DNA of 64,000 nucleotides, from the NCBI GenBank assembly GCA_030411725.1, contig MU839853.1:62001-126000 (forward strand). Direction: 5' to 3'. This document shows positions 21,504-31,568 of this stretch, in pieces (positions within the stretch are counted from its first letter, which is position 1; each line of letters begins with the position of its first letter). This DNA is from Echria macrotheca. Its lineage: Eukaryota; Ascomycota; Sordariomycetes; Sordariales; Schizotheciaceae. The position numbers were made by a program, and so were the translations under genes. Below the pieces are notes generated by a model. It did no database searches. It was not told where the DNA came from and worked only from the letters and a program-made list of their open reading frames with translations.

Positions 21504-23498
21504 TCAGTGCTTCGAGCTATTAACAAAGGCATATCCTATACCGCTCTCATCCCTCTCCAATTTTACACAGACATTGCTCGCAAAGTCGTGGATCTCTTCC
21601 AGTGTCCCGACACTGGCAGCATGTTCTTCACAGCCCTTGAGGGGATGTAGAAGGACTGCCAAACTGCTCCCCTTCCAAATCCTGGCCTTGCTCCTGCGTG
21701 CTTTGTGGACTGTCCCGCCCAACAATAAACCTGCTCCGGCTAACACGCCAAGCGGCAACGCTATCCAACCCCACTGAACCCTCATGTACGCTTGACTCAC
21801 CATCGCCGTCCCGGTTATCTTGTTGCTTCCTTCGGCAATCATCAGTTGCCCGGTAACAGTGTTGGCGACGGTGCTGCACGTCTCCGTAATCGCTCGATCT
21901 TCAAACACAAGTCCGTCCGTACCAGAGTTGGCCTCGGGGAAAACTGAAAACTCATCGTTGCCACCGCTCTGTCCCAGAGCAAACACCTCGCGTAGAATGC
22001 CCTGAATATCAAACAGTGCCTGCTGTGATACGAGGAAGGGCGCCGTCACGTTGGTTTCCTCATGCCCTGCCCGCGGGACAGGCGCCAATACCTCCGCTTT
22101 CCCTTGCTGACCGGGCAGCACAACCATTGGAGGGTTCGTCAGATTAAGGGGGACTGAAATAGGCGTCGCATTGACGAGAGCGTTGCCGTCGACCGAAAGA
22201 GAGGGGTACGTCTGCGCGCAGAAGTAGAAACCACACAGCAGGATTTCGGGATCGAGATCATCGATGGTCAGGGCCGGCATCGGATACGTCTCGTCGTTGT
22301 AATTGGTAGCCCAAGATACGGTGGTCGTGATCCAGCGTGCTTCAGTCTCGAGAAGACGACTCAGGTTCTGGTTGATTGAAGGACTGAAGATCTGACGCTG
22401 GGTGTACTGGTTCGCATACTCAGCTGGCCTGCCGTTGGCGGCCGGAAGATGCAGAGTCTGGATGTGAACCGAGAACGAGACGGTGGGTGTGATGGTATAG
22501 TTGCATGTTGTGGCTGTGAAATTCCAGGCATCCGAAGCCGTCGGGAACAACGGTCCGGGCACGGTAGAACACAGAGGGCGTACGAGCGCCTTTAGGTCGC
22601 GGCACGACGAGCAGACGCCAATCGAGGTCAGCGGATCCGGCCACTGACACGACGATGTGGTACACTTGTATGTGAGCGGGGACTTCTCTGTCGTATAGAG
22701 ACTGCTCAATATGGCTCCTTCGACATCCGGCTTGAAAATCTTTGCAAGAGAGTGGGTGATGGAGACCTCGGCCGCGTTTCCCGGCAATTGGACGTTCCGA
22801 GAGTCAAAAGTGAGAACCTGCTGTGTGAATGGATCCAGTGCCAGTGAGAGGACCGTGAGAAATGCGCCCATCAAGGCGATCATCCCGGCAGCCCTCGGTT
22901 TGGTGAGTAGTTGGGCCGACCCTAGCGGTCCCTGGCTCGCATCGTCGATGTCTTGCAGAGTGCTGAGCTTCTGAGGGGCATGTTGGAACTGAAACCACTT
23001 GGACTGACTGATACATTCCGAGATGGGTACGAGAATAGCGGACTTGCAGATGGCCATGAAAGCCGAGATAACGGAATTCGGCTGGAACGGGAATGTCCAG
23101 TCCGCAATGGCGGTCTCGTCCGCCTTGCAAAGAGTGATAATGACACCTAGCATGGACAGGGAACTGAGAATCCAGGCGCCGAGTTCCCACAGCCACCACC
23201 GGTTGGAGATGACATGGTAGAGCTTGACCGAGAGCCGATACGCTTCGCAAGCGGCCGACAGGGGACGTCGCAAGAATCCGAGCACGGAGGGCGACCGGTT
23301 ACAGGCTGGACGCCTGTCGTCCACGGTCTCTTTGACCTCGACGAAAACATCCTTGTCCTTGAGACACGTGCAATCGGTGGTATCGGAGAAGGGCATGTCG
23401 AGCCGATTGAGTCCTGCTGGTCCAGAGCGAGGAGAGACAGGTTCCGGTTGATGCGAGCCCAGGATGTCGACGCGAAACTTCCAAATTCGACTTGCCAT
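21504..23498 (-). CDS. DUF3176 family membrane protein, second copy
   Basis: Single exon of 664 residues from the ATG at 23498. It carries the same blocks as the gene at 1785-3734: a first helix WWLWELGAWILSSLSMLGVI, then AIADWTFPFQPNSVISAFMA and KSAILVPISECISQSKW, a second helix ending LALDPFTQQVLTF, a long cysteine-bearing middle (SSCQWPDPLTSIGVCSSC), and a C-terminal helix WIALPLGVLAGAGLLLGG. This is the standard DUF3176 layout; the molecular role is unknown. The N-terminal 95 residues precede the first helix and would be cytosolic. Its 3' end lies against transposon copy 1, so its 3' UTR and terminator must lie within or beyond that insertion. The two DUF3176 genes differ a good deal in the middle region, so the duplication is not recent. 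Confidence 0.85.
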   Translation of the reverse strand: MASRIWKFRVDILGSHQPEPVSPRSGPAGLNRLDMPFSDTTDCTCLKDKDVFVEVKETVDDRRPACNRSPSVLGFLRRPLSAACEAYRLSVKLYHVISNRWWLWELGAWILSSLSMLGVIITLCKADETAIADWTFPFQPNSVISAFMAICKSAILVPISECISQSKWFQFQHAPQKLSTLQDIDDASQGPLGSAQLLTKPRAAGMIALMGAFLTVLSLALDPFTQQVLTFDSRNVQLPGNAAEVSITHSLAKIFKPDVEGAILSSLYTTEKSPLTYKCTTSSCQWPDPLTSIGVCSSCRDLKALVRPLCSTVPGPLFPTASDAWNFTATTCNYTITPTVSFSVHIQTLHLPAANGRPAEYANQYTQRQIFSPSINQNLSRLLETEARWITTTVSWATNYNDETYPMPALTIDDLDPEILLCGFYFCAQTYPSLSVDGNALVNATPISVPLNLTNPPMVVLPGQQGKAEVLAPVPRAGHEETNVTAPFLVSQQALFDIQGILREVFALGQSGGNDEFSVFPEANSGTDGLVFEDRAITETCSTVANTVTGQLMIAEGSNKITGTAMVSQAYMRVQWGWIALPLGVLAGAGLLLGGTVHKARRSKARIWKGSSLAVLLHPLKGCEEHAASVGTLEEIHDFASNVCVKLERDESGIGYAFVNSSKH

Positions 23499-24405
23499 GC
23501 AGACTTATACATCGGGCGGTAAAGGAGATTTCCCCAGGACCCAGGACTTCAGGAACACAAGCCCGTCCATAAACCGCCCCAAGCGACGACAGGATAGAAA
23601 TCCCAAGCAAACGATTGGATCTGAAAGATTGGGTCTGGCAAGCCACCAAAGTACAATGCTATAATTGTTATTCGGGAGCCTAGCTCTCCTTTTTCCAGTC
23701 CGTAAAGTGCGTGTCGGTCTGGGGCTTGGGTTACCGCCGGGCGGTCGGTCCCGGCGCTCTTCATCGACTCGACAGCGGCACGATGGTGTGAGGCTGCAGC
23801 CGTGTAACCCAACTGTCGTAGTTTGGTACGTTGTTGAGACTTCACCGCAAATGGGGAGTTTCAGACCTCATTGCCAGCCTTAGGCCGCTGCAAGCCTTCG
23901 GTGCGGGCGAAATCACCAATTGAATCAAAGTTCCCGTTGTGTGTGAGCGAATGAAGTCTCGGAATTCTCCGTTGTCCACACGGGGTTGCATTTAGCCGCC
24001 ACCTCCAACTTCGCGTCAAGGCAGGCACCTGAATTTACGCCAATGATGCCTACGCACACCCTTCTGCTGGGCGGCAGTTGCACCACCCTCGCCAGTCAGA
24101 AAATTGCACTTTGGGTGGGCTGGCCCACCGATGGAGCCTTGAAAGACGCCACGCCGGGCTGTGTGCATTTCCGACTCGGTGTTCGTTTCAGGGCAACTTC
24201 TGAGGCCGAGCGAGGCTGCAGACGTGACTTTCCATTGAGGAATTCACCAAACTATTTCAAGTGCCGCGACGAAAAAAGGATAACTCGCTGGTTATCCCTC
24301 CATGTGGAAATCTGGCGTCGAATCTTCCATACCTACCCAACGTCCTGGAGCCAACGTCTTCGAGCAGTCCAAACCTACCGAGAGTTACATCGAGTCAAAC
24401 CTGGG
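23499..24405. other. Divergent intergenic region
   Basis: Between the minus-strand DUF3176 gene and the plus-strand small secreted gene. The downstream frame is open from 23986, but residues before the ATG pair at 24406/24409 are not protein-like, and the signal peptide begins only after 24406. No RNA gene or repeat is seen. Confidence 0.5.
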
Positions 24406-24840
24406 ATGATGAGTGCGGCGCCGTACAGTCATTTCGCTGGTCGTCCCCTCCTCCTATTATTGGTTGCTGCCGCTATCCCTTTCGGGTTGGGAGGGACCCC
24501 AACGAGTACGCCGACTCCGATCTTCATCGACGTCGTCCCCGGTTACAGCAATCTTCCGCCCTGCGCCGAAGCCGCACTCAGCACCATCGTGCGTGATGAG
24601 GCTCGTGGTTGCCGCGACAACTCAGAGATGACATCCTTTGCCTGCTTCTGCACCAGGAGCTACAGCAAAATCAGCTGGGACATTTCGACGGCTGTTGTTG
24701 ATCAGTGTGGCGGGACAGGGGTGTCCACTGCTGCTGCTGCTGCTGCTGCTGTTGTTCAGGCGACTAGCGCCGTTGATGTTTTCCATCGTTACTGTGCGGA
24801 TGGCACAAAACAGCTCCCACCTAAGGGTACTGCTACATGA
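24406..24840 (+). CDS. Small cysteine-rich secreted protein, CFEM-like
   Basis: Predicted 144 residues from the first of two tandem ATGs. A signal peptide (RPLLLLLVAAAIPFGLGG) is followed by a threonine/proline spacer and a cysteine block: IDVVPGYSNLPPCAEAALS, RGCRD, FACFCT, QCGGTG and RYCAD, with cysteines at 53, 69, 80, 82, 101 and 130. The order, especially P-Y-S-LP-CA followed later by C-x-C, resembles the CFEM domain of fungal surface and effector proteins, but CFEM has eight cysteines and this has six, so it is at best a diverged member. A polyalanine run coded by a (CTG) tract at 24728-24751 sits between the fifth and sixth cysteine. Role unknown; a secreted effector or wall protein is plausible. 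Confidence 0.65.
   Translation: MMSAAPYSHFAGRPLLLLLVAAAIPFGLGGTPTSTPTPIFIDVVPGYSNLPPCAEAALSTIVRDEARGCRDNSEMTSFACFCTRSYSKISWDISTAVVDQCGGTGVSTAAAAAAAVVQATSAVDVFHRYCADGTKQLPPKGTAT
24728..24751 (+). repeat. (CTG)8 microsatellite in coding sequence
   Basis: Eight perfect CTG units; in the frame of the small secreted gene they read GCT and code alanine, so length changes would alter the polyalanine run. Confidence 0.8.
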
Positions 24841-25001
24841 TATGTTTATCGATGTGAAATGAAGGAGGGTTGAAGCCTGTGGGGTTCCGGAGAGATGATG
24901 ACGGAATCACACACAGCACACCGAACTAGCACACAGAATAGTAATTTACATTTCAGGCCTTTGGTCCCTATTGAACAGTTTTCCTTTATCCTTTTTAACA
25001 A

Positions 25002-25009
25002 ATTTAAAC
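25002..25009. repeat. Target-site duplication, left copy
   Basis: ATTTAAAC directly before copy 2, repeated exactly at 25434-25441. Confidence 0.85.
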
Positions 25010-25433
25010 GGCATCTGATAGGGGTGTACCCCCCTTTTGCTACGGGTGCATCCCCTCGTAATAGCGTTTTACGTATCGGCCCTCGAATCTACTGTTGATA
25101 TTTTCCCTAAAAGCTAAATATTAAACTGTTAGAGGCCTATCTACTATATAGCTAGGGGTTTTAAAGTTACAAAGGCTAATAAAAGTAAAGGTATGAGGTA
25201 GTTACGTTTATTCACTAAACCTTTAAATATACCTTAGGTCGAGACTTTTTATATTTTATTTGCGATAAATAAAGGTTTAAAAACGTAATTAATAAATTGT
25301 AAAGCCCTTATTGATAACCGTTTTGGTATTGATAATTCCGCCAAAGCGCTTGTATCTGAGGATTTACGCGAAAAGTTTATTTTCAAGGGGATGTACCCGT
25401 AGCAAAAGGGGGTGTGCACCCCTATCAGATGCC
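25010..25433. mobile_element. AT-rich non-autonomous DNA element, copy 2 (hAT-like)
   Basis: A 424-bp element with the same inverted ends as copy 1 (GGCATCTGATAGGGG... and its complement at the right end), in the opposite orientation. It is flanked by its own 8-bp duplication ATTTAAAC. The interior aligns by eye with the reverse complement of copy 1 over its full length, with many transitions. No coding capacity is seen. A transposase source must lie elsewhere in the genome. Confidence 0.85.
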
Positions 25434-25441
25434 ATTTAAAC
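25434..25441. repeat. Target-site duplication, right copy
   Basis: ATTTAAAC directly after copy 2. Confidence 0.85.
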
Positions 25442-26050
25442 GTTCAAATACCCTGTACAAGTCCCGTTGGCAAATTCAACGAGTCATGATAAAGAATAGT
25501 AACGAAACAGTACATCTCTCTACACGCGCCTGCCGGGGTTGCTATGCTACCTAGGTACGAAGACAGAGCGTCCAGTTTCATATGCGGGACTACATGTCAT
25601 CGAGATAGCATGTCTCCGAGGATTGGTCACATCGACTATTACACAAATAGGTACATACGCTCTAAAGTCTCCTGAGGAGGAACTAGCGGCCTTGTCACCC
25701 CCTTATGGAGCAACTCACCAGAGAGTTCATGATGCCAATCAAGTCTAGGAATTAGCAATTGTCTCCTTCCGGCCGATGGGAGAAAGTTTAACAATTCGGA
25801 ATAAACGGGCTGAAGGCTCGCTTCTCCAACAAGAGTTGTACTTGGCTGATGATTGGAAGAACAATAAACACATTCCATGACCAGATACATCCTTCCTGCA
25901 GCACTCTTTGTAATCTACAACTTGGTCATATGTGGGCAGAGCCAAAGACGAAAGGGGCTCGACTGTTCTCTTTGTTCAAGAGACAGGGGTCGTCATAACA
26001 ATGTGGATTGTTCGCGAAACAATCCAAGAACAATGCTTCGTCCGAACCGG

Positions 26051-26058
26051 TATTTAAA
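26051..26058 (+). promoter_or_regulatory. Possible TATA element
   Basis: TATTTAAA lies about 150 bp upstream of the ATG at 26205, followed by a pyrimidine/adenine-rich leader. Candidate only. Confidence 0.25.
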
Positions 26059-26204
26059 CAGACAGATCCAGACCTTCGAGGGAACATAATCTCACCATCA
26101 TCAGCATCCTCACAGGGTCAGACATCTAAGGAATCTATCCAGTCAACAGCTGCCTACCTACCTTAGATCAGAAACAGAGGTTGTCCTTGCCATCATAGCA
26201 AAAT

Positions 26205-26774
26205 ATGACTTTCCCAACCTGGCTCGGAAATTTGGGCAGCGGCGCCGCCGCTGACACTCCCGAGGCCAGGAATGAGCGGGCTGAGCGCTGCTTGTCCAAG
26301 ATGTTTGATCACGCCAGGGCCTACCTCGCCAAGCTCAAGGACATTCACGCGTTGTTGACGGCTCCGGCAGGTGCTGGACGGCGCGCATCGCTGCCTCACA
26401 TTTTCCGACTGGCTGATGAGGTTCGGAAGCTCGAGGCCGAGCGCCTTGATCTCTGGTTTGCCTTTGCCATTGAGCTCATTGATCCTGCTCGGTCCAGGGC
26501 TTCTTGGTCCAGGCTCTCAAGGGCTGAAATTGCTGAGCTTTCTTTTGCTACGAAGACGGAAATCCTGACGCAAATGGACGAGGATGATGACGGCGGCCGT
26601 GACCTGATCCTGGTTGCGGGGATGGAGATGGTTGAAGGTGGTTCTGATGACTACGAGGACTTCATGGACCTATGCGATGATCTCCGTGAGGCTTACGAGG
26701 TGGTGGCTGAACAGTTGGGGCTGGAGGATACCATCCCCATGCCCTACGAGATTCTGGCCTTTTGCGCTCATTAA
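26205..26774 (+). CDS. Hypothetical protein, 189 aa
   Basis: A clean single-exon frame from ATG at 26205 with coherent amphipathic helices: AERCLSKMFDHARAYLAKLK, ADEVRKLEAERLDLWFAFAI, and an acidic C-terminal half (MDEDDDGGRD, DDYEDFMDLCDDLREAYEVV). No signal peptide, membrane helix or known motif is visible, and I do not recognise a family. It is probably a soluble helical protein. The coding call rests on the codon pattern, the good leader and the lack of a comparable frame on the other strand. It stands alone between transposon copy 2 and a long gene-poor stretch. Confidence 0.6.
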   Translation: MTFPTWLGNLGSGAAADTPEARNERAERCLSKMFDHARAYLAKLKDIHALLTAPAGAGRRASLPHIFRLADEVRKLEAERLDLWFAFAIELIDPARSRASWSRLSRAEIAELSFATKTEILTQMDEDDDGGRDLILVAGMEMVEGGSDDYEDFMDLCDDLREAYEVVAEQLGLEDTIPMPYEILAFCAH

Positions 26775-28313
26775 ACTATGAGGCCGTCGACAGGCCCCTT
26801 GCTGTGACAGGCGCATAGCAGACTGAGATCTCAACCTCTCGTTGTAACCCTAGAAACAAATTGACCAATTTTCTTTCAAATACACCAAATCGATCTGAGC
26901 CCATGACATAAGTAAGTGTGACAATTGACCTACTGTAAAATCTGTTTCTCTGGAATCATTAAAATAGGAACTGTGCGGTTAGAGCGCAGCTTGTTGCACG
27001 TTTAAAAGAGTAAAAGTTATAAAATAGAATCAACGGAAAGAGAAAGCCTGGCACCTACCCACCTTGTTACTGAGCTACGTTCCTACCCCCTCTTTGCAAA
27101 ACGGTAGTCATGACTTGTGTTGAGCTTCTGCTTGGCCCACAATTATTTGGTACGGTTGCAAGCCACTGCTTTCCGCGACTGTTGCCGTTAACTGTCTTAA
27201 CGAACAATGGAACGTGCCTGCTTCTTCACAAAGGATACAAGCAAGTAGTGCTGCCCACTACCTATTTAGCATTATCTTAGCCATAAATAATAGTCTTGTA
27301 AACCGTATAAACCGTAGGCATCAGAGAATACGATGTACATGTCTGAAACAAAAGGATTGAACGGATGTGCGCTGCATTTTGCAGCAGGCGGCATCGATAT
27401 CTGGTTTCTTGCGCTTACCACTCAATATCGGTAATGATGAAGATGTATGTATGTAATAAACCCAGAGCCCAGCTTCCGAAGTCCAAGTTAAAAGCGCCCG
27501 CCTCTTTGATACCGAATGATGTCCTCACGGCTGTTTGTCGCAGCCGAATCTGCCGCCGCTGTGGACGTGAGGTGTATGTGAAACCCGTGATTGACCGCAG
27601 CAACTTGACCATCATGCACCGGGCTCGCTAGTGGCCCTTCAGATTCCGTCTGAGTGACAACCGACTCCATTTCAGGTCCCAGCAAGGCCTCGTCTGTCAG
27701 GCATCAGCACAGCTCTTTAAGAGAGGAAGTGGTACCCACGGTGTTGGGGCTTGGAGGACACCGCCGGTCGCCTGAGGTAGCGTCTTCTCCAGAGTATCAT
27801 CACTGATGGCGGCAATGCGACGACGAGTGACAAAAGCAGAGCAATTGCTTCGGGGCTCATTTCTTCAGGGGAATCTATTCCACCACGCTTGAGTGACTGG
27901 AGTCCACTGGGCTTGTTTGTCGTGACATCAAGGAAGGTGTCAATTTTCACGGATGTCGCAGCGACTCCGGGTTGAAATACAAGAAATATCAGGAAATTGT
28001 GGGCCAGCAGGACGGTTTTCTTGTGTAACCCTGTGCTGCCAATGGCGGCCAACGGGCAAACACGCGCCCAATGTGAAGTGGGGCGCCCCGTTGAGGTTTT
28101 GGCAGAAGGATTACGGTTTTGGCTGCACCAATCAAACATGTCAGGAAGCCAGAGCCACAATGGGGGCCTACTTAACTGGCCGAACTCGAACCTTGAATGC
28201 CTAACCGTCTTCTCCTGTGTTGTTCTTCAATTCTGCCGCCTCTGAGTCCAACTCTTTCATGTGGTAATTCCAAACTTGCGGCCAGCACTACTCCTCCGTC
28301 AACGGCACTCAAA
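26775..28313. other. Gene-poor stretch
   Basis: About 1.5 kb, AT-rich in 26870-27320. The only notable frame is on the minus strand near 27717-27900, which reads a membrane-helix-like IALLLSLVVALPPSVMILW followed by arginines; it lacks a clear start and splice partner, so I do not call a gene. No RNA gene is seen. Confidence 0.4.
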
Positions 28314-31300
28314 ATGGCACAGAAACCTGCCGACTTGTGGGAGCAGCATCGTGGAAGGCTGGAAGAATTGTACATCGATAGGGACCTGACCGTGCAGGAG
28401 GTAGCTGAGGAGATGAAGAAGCAAGGCTTCGCAAAAAGGTCAGAACTTGGCACGATTTAAACCATGTTTTGCGCTGACTGGCGGCTTTCAGCAAGTCTTC
28501 TTATGAAAAGAAATTCCGGGAGTGGAAGGTAGTCAAGAACACAGACTGGAGAGGGGGGATGGGAGTAAGGGTTGCGAACCGAGCAAGGAACGGAAAACAA
28601 TCGAGCGTCTACGACATCCTACGTGGCACCGAGGTCTCGTCGAGAAAAATCCTTCGAGCAAGCCGTCGGTATGCTCCAACTACCTCTGCCCAAGCTGAGA
28701 AATGCACTGGGGCTCAGGATTGCTCTGGGGGGAATACACATGAAACAGATTCTCCATGGAACATGGTGGTCTACAGCCCAGAAGCACCGCAGTCGTCTCT
28801 TGCTATCGGCCTTGATGGATTGGGGGATGATGGACATAATCTGAGCCCTTCCGCTCAGTTCTTCAGTCACCTTCGTTGTCTGCCGGGAAGCGGTGAGTAG
28901 TGCGCGAACCTAAACTTTGAATGACTCGAAGCTGATGATGTGGCCGAAGGCGGTGGCATCGAGGACTCCGAGTCGCCCACAGCCGCTGCAATGATCCTAG
29001 TTCAGCTGCACCTCCTCTCCAACGACCAGGCTTTCCGGACCGGTATGAATGACCAGCAGTTGCATGTTTTTGACACGGCCGTGGTACGACTTCTCGGTTC
29101 ACTCGGATCCGCTGGTATTCGCCTGTTTAAGTCCCTCCTCTCAGAACAATCCGCTGTCGCTGAATCTATAAAAGATAGAGCACTCAATAGCATTGTTCGG
29201 CTGGCGCGTCTCGACATGTTGAGGGTAATACTGGACCTAGGAGTCGATGTCAACGCGAATCTTCAGAGCGCCGACTGGGAGAAGCAGACACCCATCCAGT
29301 TTGCGGCAGGGATGGCTAACAAGACACGCTCTTCAGAAATGGTCCGAATGCTTATCAACCATGGAGCTAACGTTGACGGACCGCCTTCCTGCCCCCCGGA
29401 GAGATCGCCGCTTTGCCTATCTATTCGCCAGAGCAACCTCTTAGTGGTCGACGCTCTCCTTGACGCCGGTGCCGCTGTATCTCCCCACGCGCTGAAGCTT
29501 GCTATCCAGTCATCGCTGCGGCATCAGGAGAAGGCGGAACGGGAATCGACTTTCGAAGAAAGTGCCCTGGAGGCTCCCAACCACGGGTCTGAAGACAAAG
29601 AAAATGGGTGCACACCCAAACGGTCGCTTAGTGAGAAGAAGCGGCACGAAGATCATGAACTGATCCCGCAGCGGCTGATGAAGGCTGGCGCCAGGATTGA
29701 CGGCCGAGTTCACACTACCGTTCCCTTCAGCGCTGAAGTATCACTCCTTGGCCAGGCCATCCTGAGCAGTGAGCACTGGTTAGCGGAACATCTCCTCAGC
29801 CTAGGGGCGGACCCCAATGCCCTGCAACTAACTGAATGTTTCCGCCTTCTACCGAGGCACACGGGTGACTCTGATGTTGTCTGCACAGAAAGAGTCTCTA
29901 CCGATGCTCTCGGATTGGCAGTGGCCAAGGGCGACCCCACCATGATCAAACTTCTCCTGGTTGATGGCTGGGCTGAGGTCAACCTATTGCCGGCTGCGAA
30001 GTATTGCTGCCCTCTGCTTATTGCATGTGTGCGGCACAACTTGTTTGCCGCGCAGATGCTTCTGGGCAGCGGCGCAAATGTGCCGAGCGCCGATGCAAAC
30101 GCCTTGAAGATGGGCTGTCGGCCCATGCCGCTTCTCCGAGCAATCGAGGATTGCGACTCCCATGAGGGGGTTCCTATGAAAGATTTCCAGCGCGAGTTGA
30201 TCAGGCTAGGGGCAAGAGATGTTTCGATCCGACAGCGCGGTCCAACGCCATTCTCCCAGCACCAGGACCAGGATGGGGCCGAGCAGCTTGTGTGCCGTGG
30301 TTCCGTCAGCTATGGGGCATTTGACTGGCGTCGACCGGACCTTGTTACTAGAGCCATCTTGGAGGGCAACCCGACCCGGGCAGTTGAACTGATAAACCAA
30401 GGATATCCGGTAACGCACCCAGATACACCCACATTTTCCCCGGCACCCCTTGACGCGGCTATCACGGTGGGGGATACTATGACTGTGCAGATCCTTGTGG
30501 AGTGTCGCGCGGCCTATACGCGGAGAACCCTCGGACTCGCATGCGCGGCGAAGGACGGGGAGCAGATGATAAAGCTTCTGATTCCATACGCCGTTCCGAC
30601 CTCCCTTCGAAGGGCCGGGAATAATTCTGACACGGTTTATGCCAGCCCGGAATATACGGCAGAGACCTTGGCTAAGGTGGTCGAGCATGGCCGCCGGCCG
30701 TTGTTTCAGTTGCTGCTTCCAGCCATCAACTGGCACCCTGACTGCCTGGGGCAGACACTTGCCAAAACCATCTTGCTGGGCAGCCATTTGCTCGTACAAG
30801 ACTTGCTTGATGCTGGGGCGTCGCTGAACACGGGTTTGATCCTGTCGGGATATGAAACCGGACAAAAACAAGTTCTTTCAGCCTGGGATGCCGCGATTGC
30901 CTCAAGGCAAATTTGGATAGTCAAAGCCTTTGTAAATGCGGGTGCGGACGTCAATCTACGGTCGCTCCAAACTGGAAAAGTCCCCCTGGAGGTAGCTGCA
31001 GGAATGGGAGACGCAGACCTTACCATATTCCTCTTGCAGGCTGGGGCCGAAGCGAATGCCCGGGAGCCTCACAGAGATCACACCGGAGCTGGAACCGCAC
31101 TTCAGACTGCAGCCATCCTGAACCATGTGGTGGTCGCGCGCGAACTCATTCGTCATGGAGCTGGCATCAATGCCAAAGCCGCATCCTGGCGTGGGAGGAC
31201 AGCACTGGAGGGGGCTGCCGAGCACGGCCATCTCGACATGTTGCATCTTCTCCTGAGATCGGGGGCCAGCTTTCAGGATGATGATCGGCGCCAATTCATC

Positions 31301-31405
31301 CGCGCAGTTCGTTTGGCGCAATCTGAAGGGCACAACGCAGCCGTAAATATGCTCAAAGGCTGGGGCGGGTGGACTACGTTTGATGAGCAAACGACGCGGG
31401 ATTGA
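28314..31405 (+). CDS. Clr5-domain ankyrin-repeat protein, about 993 aa
   Basis: Exons 28314-28438, 28492-28892 and 28950-31405. The N-terminus reads WEQHRGRLEELYIDRDLTVQ, and the splice joins it to SKSSYEKKFREWKVVKN, the two halves of a Clr5 domain, a fungal helix-turn-helix-like module at the start of many ankyrin and NLR-like proteins. From about residue 200 on there are irregular ankyrin repeats, for example TPIQFAAGMANKT-x-MVRMLINHGANVDG, LLSLGADPNAL, FVNAGADVNLRS, LLQAGAEANARE and ALEGAAEHGHLDMLHLLLRSG. Ankyrin repeats bind proteins; no catalytic domain is visible, so a scaffold or regulatory role is likely. The second intron could end at 28931 (39 bp) or 28949 (57 bp), both in frame; I chose the second for its normal length. 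The two acceptors differ by six codons and could be alternative. Confidence 0.8.
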
Positions 31406-31568
31406 CGAGAGAGATAGCTGACGGCGCCGACGGGCGGCAGATGTCGTGGTGAAATAGAATCAGAAGAGACGAGAAGGAGTAATCAATCCTTAGTTTATCC
31501 ACGTCCGAAGCACTGCCCTAGCTGGCTAAATACAAGAATCCTTTCCATGCATGCATGCCTTCAATCCG

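Larger units (their letters stand above)
24841..26204. other. Intergenic region with transposon copy 2
   Basis: It contains the hAT-like copy 2 (25010-25433) and, after it, short frames without motifs. An ACCTAGGTA string is at 25550. A CTGCCTACCTACCT string near 26150 lies in the leader of the next gene. Confidence 0.45.

Noticed and set aside
21071..25433. A composite transposon carrying the DUF3176 gene and the small secreted gene
   Set aside because: Each element copy has its own different 8-bp duplication, so they inserted independently; there is no shared outer duplication.
27717..28160. Minus frame with a membrane-helix-like stretch
   Set aside because: Hydrophobic segment is present, but there is no convincing start, family, or exon partner; left as intergenic.
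28165..28200. B-box-like GGTTCGAGTTC on the minus strand
   Set aside because: The T-stem does not pair and there is no A-box upstream.
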